Below are positions 13,301-19,970 of a stretch of 64,000 bases of DNA, in pieces. Every line of letters begins with the position of its first letter. Positions within the stretch are counted from its first letter, which is position 1. The position numbers and the translations under genes were made by a program. A model generated the notes under the pieces. It had not been told where the DNA came from. It saw only the letters and a program-made list of their open reading frames with translations, and did not search any database. The stretch is from Vibrio penaeicida (GTDB taxonomy: Bacteria; Pseudomonadota; Gammaproteobacteria; Enterobacterales; Vibrionaceae), in contig NZ_BFAQ01000009.1 in the NCBI RefSeq assembly GCF_002933855.1, forward strand, positions 1 to 64,000. Direction: 5' to 3'.

Positions 13301-16300
13301 CAGACACCTTCACTGTTGATGACAAACGTACCTACAGCACCAGGGACAGAACCGACGACTTCAAAAGTATGGTTGTCATTATCCAAGTCTTGCACAACAA
13401 GATTTTTGACAATTTGTGTCGTTTCATCTTCACTAATCCAGCCACCCAGTCTCTCTTCCACCACCGGAAGATCATTCGTCCCCTGAATCGTGATTTCGAC
13501 CGTGCTGGTTGCCCCATCGGTAGTAGTGACCGGGTAAGTAAATGTCGCCTCTTCGCCCACTCTTAAATGGTCAAAAGTGCTGCTTGCTGTAAATGTCCAG
13601 TTGCCATTTTCATCAATGGTGAACGTTCCGAGTGAATTGGTAACGGAACTCGCGACAAAACTGTTGTCTGGTCCGTCTACATCTGTACTGGTTAGAGTAC
13701 CGGAGGATGTAAGAACGCTGTCTGTTTCGACAAGCGTAACGGAGTCGGAAGAAACGATAGCGGCATCATTCTGACCAACGATACCAACAGTGACATCAAC
13801 AATCGTCACGCCACCGTCTTCGTCAGTAACTTTCACCTGATAGGTTTCAAAGAGCTTTTGACCTTCTTTTAAGTAATCCGCCGCACCCGGAGTTAGCTCG
13901 TACGTCCACACCCCGTCACTATTGATAGCAAAAGTACCAACGACAGTTGCTGGCGCTCCTACTACTTCAAAGGTGTGGTTATCATTATCTAGGTCCTGAA
14001 CAACTAAGTTTTTAACGAGTTGCCCAGAGTCATCTTCAAGAATCCAGCCTCCTAAGCGTTCTTCCACAACAGGAAGATCGTTCGTACCCTGAATGATGAT
14101 TTCAACGGAGCTAGTTGCGCCGTCGGTAGTTTCAACCGGGTAAGTGAAAGAAAGCTCTTCTCCTACTCGTAAGCTGTCAAAGGTCTCACTAGCCGTAAAC
14201 GTCCAGCTACCGTTCTCATCAATCGTAAATGTACCAAGAGAATTGGTTATGGAGTTGGCAACAAAGCTGTTATCTGGTCCATCTACATCTGTACTGGTTA
14301 ATGTACCTGACGTAGAAAGTACGCTGTCTGTTTCAACCAGATTTCGAACATCTGAAGAAACAACAGCGGCGTCATTTTGACCTACGATACCGACTGTTAC
14401 ATCAACAATCGTTACGCCGCCATCTTCATCGGTCACTTTCACTTTATAAGTTTCGAAAAGCTTCTGACCTTCTTTCAGATAATCAGCTTTACCTGGTGTC
14501 AGTTCAAACGTCCAGACGCCATCCGAGTTAATTTTGAATACGCCAACACTGTCTGCCGGGTCAATTCCGCCGACAACTTCAAAGGTATGATTGTCATTAT
14601 CAAGGTCTTGAACAATGAGGTTTTTAACGAGTTGCCCAGCATCGTCTTCAAGGATCCAGCCTCCTAAACGCTCTTCAACAACAGGAAGGTCATTCGTGCC
14701 TTGAATGGTGATAGTCACCGAGCTTTCCGTACCATCCGCAGTGGTAACTGGGTAGGTAAATGTTTTTTCTTCACCAACTCTTAGATGATCAAACGTGCTG
14801 CTTGCTGTAAACGTCCAGTTACCGTTCTCATCAATGGTGAATGTGCCAAGGTCATTGGTAATACTGTTGGCAACAAAGCTATTGTCTGGTCCATCAACAT
14901 CTGTACTAGTCAGGGTGCCCGAGGATGTTAATACACTATCGGTTTCTACCAAAGTTACCGAATCGGAGGACACGACTGAAGCATCGTTAGTACCAACGAT
15001 GCCAACCGTAACCTCAACAATGATTTCACCACCGTCTTCGTCAGTAACTTTCACCAGATAGGTTTCAAATAGCTTCTGCCCTTCTTTTAAGTAATCAGCT
15101 TTACCCGGAGTCAGTTCAAACGTCCAGACGCCATCTGAGTTAATTTTGAATACGCCGACGCTGTCAGCAGGGTCAATTCCACCCACCACTTCAAAATCGT
15201 GATTCGTGTTGTCTGGATCCTGAACAACTAAGTTCTTTACAATTGGTGTAGTCTCATCTTCTTGAATCCAACCTCCTAACCGCTCTTCAACAACAGGAAG
15301 GTCATTTGTACCCTGAATCGTAATAGTAACCGTGGTCTCCGTTCCATCTGTGGTGGTTACCGGGTAAATGAAGCTTGCTTCTTCGCCCTGGCGAAGATGA
15401 TCAAACGCGCCATTTGATGAAAACGTCCAATTACCATTAGCATCAATAGTAAAAGTACCAAAATCATTCGTAATGGTGTTTGCGGTAAAGCTATTGTCTG
15501 GACCGTCAACGTCAGTACTGGTCAATGCGCCAGAGGAGGTAAGGACGCTGTTTGTTTCAGTCAGAGTACGAGTATCTGCCGACACAACAGACGCATCATT
15601 AGTACCCACAATAGTAATGGTCAGCGTTGTTGTATCAGTCCCGCCGACTTCATCGGTTACCGTTACTACAACTGGTATTTGTAATGTTTGCCCTTCCTGC
15701 AGGTAATCGTAACTGCTGGCATCAAAGGTATAAGATCCATCATTATTGAAGGTCAGCCCTTCAATTGTGTCGGTAATAGTGAAGTCTAAAACGCTACCCG
15801 CTGGCAGGTCGATGTCGGTCGCGTCCATCTGCCCCGAGAAGGTCTCATCTTCGTTTACTGAGAAAGATCCAGCCTGTGCCACAGGCGCATCATTTGTGCC
15901 GGTTATTGTTATCGTTAAAGTACCAGAGCCAGAAGCACCTAAATTATCTGTCGCAGTATAAGGAATAGTAATAACCAGTTCTTCACCTTCAGACAGTGAA
16001 TCATAACTTGATGCATCAAACGTATAGCTGCCATCGGTGTTAAAAGTTAAACCAACAGCAGTCGACGTTGTTGAGTAAGTCAGGCTTGCTCCAGATGGAA
16101 GGTCTGCATCTGTCGCCAATACTTGTCCAACGATAGACGTATCTTCATCCAAAGCAGCATTAAAGTTTTGAGCAGAAGGTAATTGATTGATCGCTGCGAT
16201 CTGCAAAAGGTTGAGCAAAGAAAGGCTCTGTGTTTCAGATAAACCTTGACTTTGTATTCCAGACGTATCGAAAGATGTTGATGCTAAAACCTGTGCATCT

Positions 16301-16902
16301 GTTCGTTCGATTTCACCAGACAAGCCAATTGACGATCCGCCAGCACCCCCACCAGCAGCAGGAGCAAGTTCTTCAATTTGAGTCGGATCCTCTCCAGCCT
16401 CTAATGCAGCAAATATTTGATCAATTTCTGGGTCTGTATCGAGAGCAATCAGCTCACCATTATCACCAACGATAGAAGTCGCTGGTAAATCGCTCTCTGA
16501 GAATAGTAATAACCCACTTTCATCCTGCAGAACGATTTCCCCTGCAAGCAATACCGTATTTGCAGGTACAATTTTGATGTTACCCGCAATATCTATAATT
16601 AACATTTTTTCTTGTGATGGGGCTTCGACCCCAGCGGCAGAAGCAAAGTCCACGAGTAATGTGGGGTCTTGACCGGACTCAATTGTCGCCAATATTTGGT
16701 CGATATCCGTTGAAAGTTCCGGTTCAACCTCTTTCGTAGGGAGCTCAGCAAGGACAATCTCGTCATCTATAGTTACAAAGACCTCACCGGGTAAAAGTGC
16801 ATAATCTTCAGAAACAATTTTTAAATCGCCCCGAGCGTCTATTACGATAACTTTACCCAATGCAGACAAGCCCGCAGAAAATAAAGGAGAAAAAGCGGCC
16901 AT
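4339..16902 (-). CDS. Giant VCBS-repeat RTX adhesin with two tandem retention modules
   Basis: A 4187-residue cell-surface adhesin exported by a type I system. Residues 1-97 and 98-~230 are two successive retention modules; each has the V-I-D/I-I-D-x-x-G-x-x-K-I-V strand signature, an acidic D-x-x-I-x-A-x-x-x-G-x-D-P-T helix and a di-alanine site (SAAG 88-91, PAAG 181-184). About 33 VCBS/cadherin-like repeats of ~100 residues follow, each ending in a G-T-N-D-A-P-like linker. The C-terminus has a type I secretion segment, RTX nonapeptides (GGSGNDILTGG type, about residues 4050-4080) and a terminal hydrophobic tail. Calcium should rigidify the repeats and the RTX part. ATG at 16902 has a good GGGAG ribosome site. 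It is divergent from the TolC/OmpA pair, which probably supplies its outer-membrane channel. Surface attachment or biofilm role is inferred from the family. Confidence 0.93.
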   Translation of the reverse strand: MAAFSPLFSAGLSALGKVIVIDARGDLKIVSEDYALLPGEVFVTIDDEIVLAELPTKEVEPELSTDIDQILATIESGQDPTLLVDFASAAGVEAPSQEKMLIIDIAGNIKIVPANTVLLAGEIVLQDESGLLLFSESDLPATSIVGDNGELIALDTDPEIDQIFAALEAGEDPTQIEELAPAAGGGAGGSSIGLSGEIERTDAQVLASTSFDTSGIQSQGLSETQSLSLLNLLQIAAINQLPSAQNFNAALDEDTSIVGQVLATDADLPSGASLTYSTTSTAVGLTFNTDGSYTFDASSYDSLSEGEELVITIPYTATDNLGASGSGTLTITITGTNDAPVAQAGSFSVNEDETFSGQMDATDIDLPAGSVLDFTITDTIEGLTFNNDGSYTFDASSYDYLQEGQTLQIPVVVTVTDEVGGTDTTTLTITIVGTNDASVVSADTRTLTETNSVLTSSGALTSTDVDGPDNSFTANTITNDFGTFTIDANGNWTFSSNGAFDHLRQGEEASFIYPVTTTDGTETTVTITIQGTNDLPVVEERLGGWIQEDETTPIVKNLVVQDPDNTNHDFEVVGGIDPADSVGVFKINSDGVWTFELTPGKADYLKEGQKLFETYLVKVTDEDGGEIIVEVTVGIVGTNDASVVSSDSVTLVETDSVLTSSGTLTSTDVDGPDNSFVANSITNDLGTFTIDENGNWTFTASSTFDHLRVGEEKTFTYPVTTADGTESSVTITIQGTNDLPVVEERLGGWILEDDAGQLVKNLIVQDLDNDNHTFEVVGGIDPADSVGVFKINSDGVWTFELTPGKADYLKEGQKLFETYKVKVTDEDGGVTIVDVTVGIVGQNDAAVVSSDVRNLVETDSVLSTSGTLTSTDVDGPDNSFVANSITNSLGTFTIDENGSWTFTASETFDSLRVGEELSFTYPVETTDGATSSVEIIIQGTNDLPVVEERLGGWILEDDSGQLVKNLVVQDLDNDNHTFEVVGAPATVVGTFAINSDGVWTYELTPGAADYLKEGQKLFETYQVKVTDEDGGVTIVDVTVGIVGQNDAAIVSSDSVTLVETDSVLTSSGTLTSTDVDGPDNSFVASSVTNSLGTFTIDENGNWTFTASSTFDHLRVGEEATFTYPVTTTDGATSTVEITIQGTNDLPVVEERLGGWISEDETTQIVKNLVVQDLDNDNHTFEVVGSVPGAVGTFVINSEGVWTYELTPGAADYLKEGQKLFETYQVKVTDEDGGVTIVDVTVGIVGQNDVPVIDSTISVTGSVAEDTMGSSVATGQLVATDPDNDTAPNTDLTWSDITTNPSQYGNLVLDSGTGEWTFQIDNTLPAVQALSEGQSVTETFTVQVSDGMGTDTQEVVITITGTNDAPVAQNASVGVDEDAGIAGNVTATDVDLPAGSSLNYTTTSTATGLTFNSDGSYSFDASSYDSLSEGETLVIQVPYTATDEQSAVSNTGILTITITGTNDDPVAEAKVVNVQEDASISGQMTATDIDLPTGESLTFGTTSTATGLTFNSDGSYTFDASSYDYLPAGQVLEIVVPVTVTDEAGGTATTTLTIKVTGTNDAAVVDSATKTLQETDAALTTGGTLTSTDVDGTDNRFNASTTNGTIGTFSINANGVWTFVASNAFDELNVGDKVEETYNVTTEDGTPTTVTVVIEGTNDGPVIDGTTGVSGTVKEDVAASATATGTLIATDPDNDTDPNQDMAWTDVTTGSPTYGSFSIDSGTGQWTYQINNSLTAVQSLAEGQTVTETFTVQVSDGSATDTQEVTVTVTGTNDAPVVTGGKFSDTVTEDTQTTATGAISFTDVDTIDVHTWTVSGGGTGTYGNLTIDNNGNWQYVLDAVKSNSLHENQQETETFTVTLSDGKGGTVSKTIEVSVVGSNDLPTVTGGTSGDVEEDNSSLQKATGTIAIQDPDVPDSTEFKLLGSDTQTYGTFKIDAATGEWEFDINNTAAQALAEGQEVTHTFTVEITDDYNGVITQDVVITITGDNDQPFISGTQSGDVKEDTTLTTTGSLDVADADVIDTHTWTVSNAGVGKYGSISIDANGDWTYTLNNSSKRVQRLLEGQEEHDFFTVTVNDGNGGIDTKQITIEVTGTNDIPRMTGSRVGTVTEDGTLSVSKRLKPGDADQNDTHTWEVTQSHPSSLGTFSVNAYGWWTFTLDNDKADHLDAGDTVREEYWVKVTDSEGASTTKKVVVTIKGTNDAPALDGDLLGTVTEDTQVTTSGTLLDGDPDADDTHTFAVLNPKGLFGELTMNPNGNWDYVLTNSNSRVQALAVGETLTDTYRVTVTDSHGEKTEKNLVITVQGNNDDPTITGKISGTVIEATTGQQEAEGQLTALDIDTTDTHTWKVLAPAGTFGTLAIDENTGKWTYQLDSTKDATLKLDAGEIAQDTFIVEVDDGNLGKTTQEITINVVGTNTDPSIIGDDTGSIKELAGTGTPPTPNTTTGTLESGDPDGSDTHTWIVVDPSGSYGSLSIDGNGQWTFTLNDSSNSVNQLDEGDTATDTFTVRATDSFGQQSESQVEITITGTNDAPTLSGSQLSKTITEDGATAVSGQLQSGDPDKDDGAEFGISGPPNAGEGTYGVLVVNPTTGQWSYTLNDANSTAIQQLSPTTSLTETFTVFVEDDAGEKVEKTLTITIAGTNNEPEIIGDVAATYTEDSGSGTSVSLTGNLDIQEIDIDVADGTDTDTVDTVKFAAATFTGNLGTLTVDENGQWEYLINNDSPQVQGLRQDDTYVETFTVLAEDEFGAIVSKDLTITVKGTNDLPVVSGDDDGTVTATKSESAKGMVVATDVDSLDDVKEWTVVDGDGTYGTLSIDSATGEWIYTLDAGKTMPATNATADDVFYVQAKDLDDGLSAPFPIVIKVQGSGFPPVGDGGAPNNDQPDIVGDISGSVTEDSLTSESGQLIASDPDVADSHTWSLINSGGTAEPDNKLEGTYGTLELNPATGKWHYILNNNDPLVQALEPGQVVQETFTVKVTDSSGESNDSDTQTITIDVVGSADHVEVTNPVIETAQVVEETTETDSGTLTVPAGLGTGTWHLPTGEGQYGTLTLDSSGNWSYNLNSSNAAVNQLKEGAKLTETFEVVVVDEYGKTTVDASGNPIKLQVEIDITGTNDSPNITGELTSSIANTDDDGKVAGSLNSGDPDVGDVHEWRLPNETAANEEQGSYGKLVLNSVTGSYEYQLDQSNATVQNLGQTDTLTETFDVIVRDALGLESSETITITVTGSNDAPVISGDVSGMAEENSSTPASGKLDATESNSDDSASFIPKEGANALQGTYGTFEIDAAGNWVYNLYNGQPHVEKLSPDSSVTETFVVTAVDSFGVTTRETVTVTITGTNDDPVISGDATGVVAETAITTASGSLVTADVDEADTTSYSVTTASSYGTMTVNPTTGVWEYVVDSNNTTVNSLGKGSSIVDTAVVTVTDKFGGTDTMTINITINGENDAPVIVGNLPSDTDATAQEESAITVTGQLNSGDPDVLDTPDSHIWEVLNDNFPYGSMSIDQSGEWTFDLDNSHSDIQELGAGEEIVIEYQIKVSDQHNESDTQTVSITVKGTNDTPIVSGPLTGSTSEDGTSSATGDLNVSDVDVNDTHTWSVSGSDTGTYGSITVDANGVWTYTLANGSDAVQNLAAGQTEQDTFQISVFDGTETVTKTVTIDVQGSNDTPSITGDVSGGISQDSASTITGDLNVSDKDLTDTHSWSLVGSATGQYGEITLNASSGEWEYTVNNALLGSDALGEGETDTETFTVQVSDGNGGVTNQNVVITVSGRNDAPTVTAVNVAGTTTLGFTALASGSLTASDPDSNNTSLLWSVSDPNGTYGNLSIDQSGMWSYVIDETKPNASDLISGVTKTETFTIEVEDSHGGISTETVTVTVNGALFSGSITTGNDILIATDEDEIIYGDPKGSGVASQDSFVWQPGSLSSPAGHDIVREFDANNDQLDISAIVEADNLLGLSTLASNIALSENSGSSVLTISDVSGVIQTIELENVGLSELLDHASPNSLSSEEKIERMLDNGSLVVSDNIGDSSANTIGGGILSDSLFGLSGDDILDGDSDSDILVGGSGNDILTGGSGNDLFIWYKGETDSASSHDQITDFTLSTDTSIGDKMDLRDILPDSVDGNDLSSLLGHISASVSSDSSTLELVVTPESGMTQAIDVVIGNAGDYGLSLTSTSSEIVNELMNQNAFKWD
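13160..15590 (-). repeat. Four tandem ~0.61-kb repeats inside the adhesin gene
   Basis: A two-domain unit of ~204 residues recurs four times, recognisable by the motif V-V-E-E-R-L-G-G-W-I near 13440, 14050, 14660 and 15270. Copies are close to identical at protein level in long stretches, notably the K-E-G-Q-K-L-F-E-T-Y segment, while the rest of the adhesin repeats are diverged. This indicates recent duplication or gene conversion. Confidence 0.8.
16351..16362 (-). other. Candidate LapG-type cleavage site of retention module 2 (PAAG)
   Basis: Codons 181-184 read Pro-Ala-Ala-Gly, followed by a glycine-rich flexible stretch. PAAG is a known LapG-type sequence, and the position after the D-P-T helix matches family architecture. 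Cutting here would remove both retention modules from the released adhesin. Confidence 0.6.
16630..16641 (-). other. Candidate LapG-type cleavage site of retention module 1 (SAAG)
   Basis: Codons 88-91 of the adhesin read Ser-Ala-Ala-Gly directly after the acidic D-P-T helix. LapG-family proteases cut between the two alanines of T/P/A-AAG sites. Ser in the first position is less usual, so this copy could be weaker or inactive. Confidence 0.45.
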
Positions 16903-17286
16903 ATTTACGACTCCCAGAGAAGCAAACCATCACGCACTAATGACTAATTGCGCGACTTTAAATGAACTGATAAGCGCCGAGATAATAAGCAACTATAATT
17001 TATTTAAAAGCTTATAGAATCGATGTTTTTTATTGGATTCTATTTATCTCAACCGATATTATTTGACTATTTTAAGTATATGTATTTATTAACACTTATC
17101 AGTTTCAAAAGTGAGAATGACACTATTTAACTTATTGTCTTCGAAAACATTCAATAGCTTATAGAAGACAAATGCCGCAATATGTAGCTCACTCATTTAT
17201 TTGTATTTTGCATGCATCTCATAAATGAGATTATAATTACGATAAAATACATATAGATAAAGAAATAACTTAACTGGAGAGGTAAA
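16903..17286. promoter_or_regulatory. Divergent promoter region between adhesin and tolC-like gene
   Basis: About 380 AT-rich bases with no gene. A perfect inverted repeat, ATCTCAT-AA-ATGAGAT, lies at 17216-17231, about 55 bases before the tolC-like start, and AT-rich -10-like elements (TATAAT-like at ~17232 and GATAAAAT at ~17241) follow it. The shared region suggests coordinated control of the adhesin and its secretion channel. Confidence 0.5.
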
Positions 17287-18603
17287 GTGAAAGGACGTTA
17301 TATAGGTGCCATAGGCTGCTTACTTGCGGGCTCGATCGCCACAAGTGTTTCTGCTCAAACTTTGGAGCAAGCCGTGGCCATTACGCTCGCCACCAACCCA
17401 GAACTTAAGAGTGCATTTAGTGACTACATGAGTTATCGAAAAGATAACGAGGCTGCTTCTGGTGCATACCTTCCTAAATTGGATTTGGATGCAGGAATCG
17501 GATTTGAGCACGTAAACCCTGCTCCCGAAAACAGCGAAACAACAGATTTAACCAGAAAAGAAGCCACACTAACATTTACTCAATTAATTTGGGACGGTTC
17601 TTCAACACTAAATAACATTGATAGAACAGCTGCTGAAGCTGAATCAATGAGGCTTCAACTCCTTGCAAATGCGCAAGACAAAGCGCTTGAAGTTGCACAG
17701 ATATATCTCGAAGCGGTCAAGTCTGAAGAAATATTGGCGCTATCAGAAAGTAATTTGGCAGTCCACAAGAAGATATATAAAGATATAAAGCGCAGAGCGG
17801 AATCGGGAATTGGTTCTGTTGCCGATGTATCTCAAGTTGAAGCGCGTATAGCAAAAGCACATGGTAACTTGCTTGCAGCTCAAAACAATATCTTTGATGC
17901 TCACACTCAATTCACACGTTTAGTTGGTCAAACGCCACAAGGTTTGATTTTCCCACGTGCTGATGAAACCTCTATACCTCTTACTTTTGAAGATGCCATA
18001 AATCACGCATATCAGAGTCACCCTGTAATAAAGATAGCGATTTCAGATGTCGATGCTGCACGCTTCCAATACGATCAATCTAAAGGCGTAAACTACCCTA
18101 CGTTTTCATTTGAAGCTTCGGGTACTTGGCGTGAAGATGCTGGCGGCGTACGTGGTCAAGCTGATGAAGCAAGTGCTATGCTTCGTATGCGATACAACCT
18201 ATATAATGGCGGTTCTGATACTGCAAACTCTGAACGTGCCGCATACCAGTTGAATAAATCGAAAGATTTACGAGACAGAACCTACCGTACTATCAAAGAG
18301 AGCTTACAACTTTCTTGGAGTGCACTGGACCTGACTTTACAACAAAAAGAGTTTTTGGCTGACCACGTAGATTCTGCTGCTGAAACCGTTATTGCTTACG
18401 AAAAGCAATATCGAATCGGTAAACGTACTCTTCTCGATTTGCTGAATACCGAGAATGAATTGTTTGAAGCCCGTAAAGCGTACATTGATGCTCATTATGC
18501 CGAACAGTCAGCTAAATATCGTGTAATGAATGCCTCTGGCGTACTGCTTGACTCTCTTCTGGTTGAAATTCCAGATGAGTGGAAAGAATCTGTAGAATAT
18601 TAA
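17287..18603 (+). CDS. TolC-family outer-membrane channel, LapE-like
   Basis: Outer-membrane factor of a type I secretion system, 438 residues, the usual length. A signal peptide occupies residues 1-23, and the two OEP repeats cover the rest, with the internal duplication typical of TolC trimers (helical hairpins around residues 90-210 and 290-420). Translation starts at GTG 17287 behind a strong GGAGAGG site at 17276-17282. It is divergent from the giant adhesin and 11 bases upstream of an OmpA gene, an arrangement common to LapA-like adhesin loci. The likely job is to form the pore in which the adhesin retention module lodges; the partner ABC transporter and membrane-fusion protein are not in this window. 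Confidence 0.88.
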   Translation: MKGRYIGAIGCLLAGSIATSVSAQTLEQAVAITLATNPELKSAFSDYMSYRKDNEAASGAYLPKLDLDAGIGFEHVNPAPENSETTDLTRKEATLTFTQLIWDGSSTLNNIDRTAAEAESMRLQLLANAQDKALEVAQIYLEAVKSEEILALSESNLAVHKKIYKDIKRRAESGIGSVADVSQVEARIAKAHGNLLAAQNNIFDAHTQFTRLVGQTPQGLIFPRADETSIPLTFEDAINHAYQSHPVIKIAISDVDAARFQYDQSKGVNYPTFSFEASGTWREDAGGVRGQADEASAMLRMRYNLYNGGSDTANSERAAYQLNKSKDLRDRTYRTIKESLQLSWSALDLTLQQKEFLADHVDSAAETVIAYEKQYRIGKRTLLDLLNTENELFEARKAYIDAHYAEQSAKYRVMNASGVLLDSLLVEIPDEWKESVEY

Positions 18604-18614
18604 GGTTGAAGTTA

Positions 18615-19229
18615 ATGAAGTTTCTAGCAATAGCGTGTTCCGCTCTGCTTGCGTTATCTTGGCAAGTTCATGCTAATCAGAACGATGAATACGACTACAT
18701 CGAAATGCCCAAATCTGATCAGGTCGCAGATCTTAGCGACGACGATTATGATGGAGTGGTTAATGCTCGTGACCTATGTACAGGCACACCACGGGGATCT
18801 CAAGTCGATAACGATGGGTGCGAGACATACATCGAGTCAGAAGAGAAAAAGCAGCTTAAAGTATTGTTTGCAAATGATTCCGATGTAATTACACCTGCAT
18901 TCATTACCCAAATTAGAACCATGGCTGAGTTTCTAGATGCGTACCCTGAAACTTCTATAGAACTGCAGGGGTTTGCAAGCAAAACGGGTAACGCAGAACA
19001 CAACCTAGATTTGTCGAAAAGACGCGCTAAGGCTGTGAGAGAGTCGTTAGTTAGCTATGGTGTTAGCCACACTCGTATCAAAACAATCGGTTTTGGTGAT
19101 TCTGTACTGGATGATTTAGGTGAAAGCCAGGTTAGCCATGCGCTAAACCGCCGCGTAGTCGCCACTGTAGTAGGTTATAAAGGTTCCGTTATCAACGAGT
19201 GGAACATATTTACTACTAAGAAAAAATAA
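18615..19229 (+). CDS. OmpA-like peptidoglycan-binding protein
   Basis: A 204-residue exported protein. The ATG at 18615 gives a clean signal peptide (residues 1-20), whereas an upstream in-frame start overlapping the tolC-like gene would bury it. Residues ~35-65 form an Asp-rich thrombospondin-type-3-like calcium motif with two cysteines; residues ~75-190 are an OmpA C-terminal domain with the N-x-x-L-S-x-x-R-A peptidoglycan signature. It probably anchors the adhesin secretion apparatus to the cell wall. It is cotranscribed with the tolC-like gene and followed by a strong terminator. Confidence 0.87.
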   Translation: MKFLAIACSALLALSWQVHANQNDEYDYIEMPKSDQVADLSDDDYDGVVNARDLCTGTPRGSQVDNDGCETYIESEEKKQLKVLFANDSDVITPAFITQIRTMAEFLDAYPETSIELQGFASKTGNAEHNLDLSKRRAKAVRESLVSYGVSHTRIKTIGFGDSVLDDLGESQVSHALNRRVVATVVGYKGSVINEWNIFTTKKK

Positions 19230-19248
19230 CGGTCTATATCCGAATAGA

Positions 19249-19285
19249 AGCCAGATTCTAACGAATCTGGCTTTTTTTTATTTTT
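19249..19285 (+). terminator. Rho-independent terminator after tolC-ompA
   Basis: AGCCAGATTC (19249-19258) pairs perfectly with GAATCTGGCT (19263-19272) across a 4-base loop, followed by eight T and a further T run. Confidence 0.93.
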
Positions 19286-19359
19286 CCATCTTTACCGTGT
19301 CAAAATACGTGGAAAGTGCTACCCTTTCGGCGAATTTATTAATCTTATTGGATAACCCG

Positions 19360-19710
19360 ATGACAAAACTAACTTCAGACATCGAATCTAACCTAAAACT
19401 ATTCGTTGAAGAAACCAAGCAGACCAAGTTGGTTTGGGGCTTACGAAATGAAGAGGGTTGGCTAGCTTGCGATTCAACAGAGTTTGAAAGCAGTGAAGTA
19501 ATGCCATTCTGGTCTTCTCGTGAAGATGCAGAATTACACAATGTTGAAGAATGGGCCGATTTTGAAGTATTGGAAATCCCATTAGATATTTTTGTCGAAG
19601 ACTGGCTGATCACACTAGCTGAAGATGGCGTCTTAATTGGAACAAATTGGAATGCAACTTTGGAAGGTAAAGAATTAGAACCTTCGGATCTCGCGAAGCT
19701 CTACCTTTAA
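19360..19710 (+). CDS. DUF2750 domain protein
   Basis: A 116-residue cytosolic acidic protein matching the DUF2750 family in length and pattern (aromatic W-G-L-R-N-E-x-G-W near residues 26-34, W-S-S-R-E-D-A-E at 52-59, a late G-x-x-W). No function is established for the family. ATG 19360 is preferred because the upstream extension is hydrophobic and not family-like. It stands alone between two terminators. Confidence 0.72.
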   Translation: MTKLTSDIESNLKLFVEETKQTKLVWGLRNEEGWLACDSTEFESSEVMPFWSSREDAELHNVEEWADFEVLEIPLDIFVEDWLITLAEDGVLIGTNWNATLEGKELEPSDLAKLYL

Positions 19711-19735
19711 CAGATAGTCACTGTTCAAAAATTTT

Positions 19736-19768
19736 AAGCCTGGCAATTTAATATCGCTGGGCTTTTTT
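19736..19768 (+). terminator. Rho-independent terminator after DUF2750 gene
   Basis: AAGCCTGGC (19736-19744) pairs with GCTGGGCTT (19756-19764) using two G-T wobbles, followed by a T run. Confidence 0.75.
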
Positions 19769-19970
19769 ACATTTTAAAAACGTCTAATTCCTATTGCAAA
19801 GATAATGATTTTAGATAGGTTAATTCCTGTTATTTTCGGCTCACTTCACTAATTCAGTTTTTCTTTTGCACAAATCTCATTTTCTGTTTCAAAAGGTGAC
19901 ATTTGTACTATTTTCATATGTCTGCATACGTACAATAACTCCCTTATTCAATATTCACTCGGGAGCATAA

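Noticed and set aside
13160..15590. Regularly spaced repeats considered as a CRISPR-like array
   Set aside because: The units are ~612 bases, coding, and in frame; there are no short repeats with unique spacers.
4547..15961. Many plus-strand frames of 60-190 codons opposite the 4187-residue adhesin
   Set aside because: All mirror the repeat pattern of the minus-strand gene and have no ribosome sites or family features.
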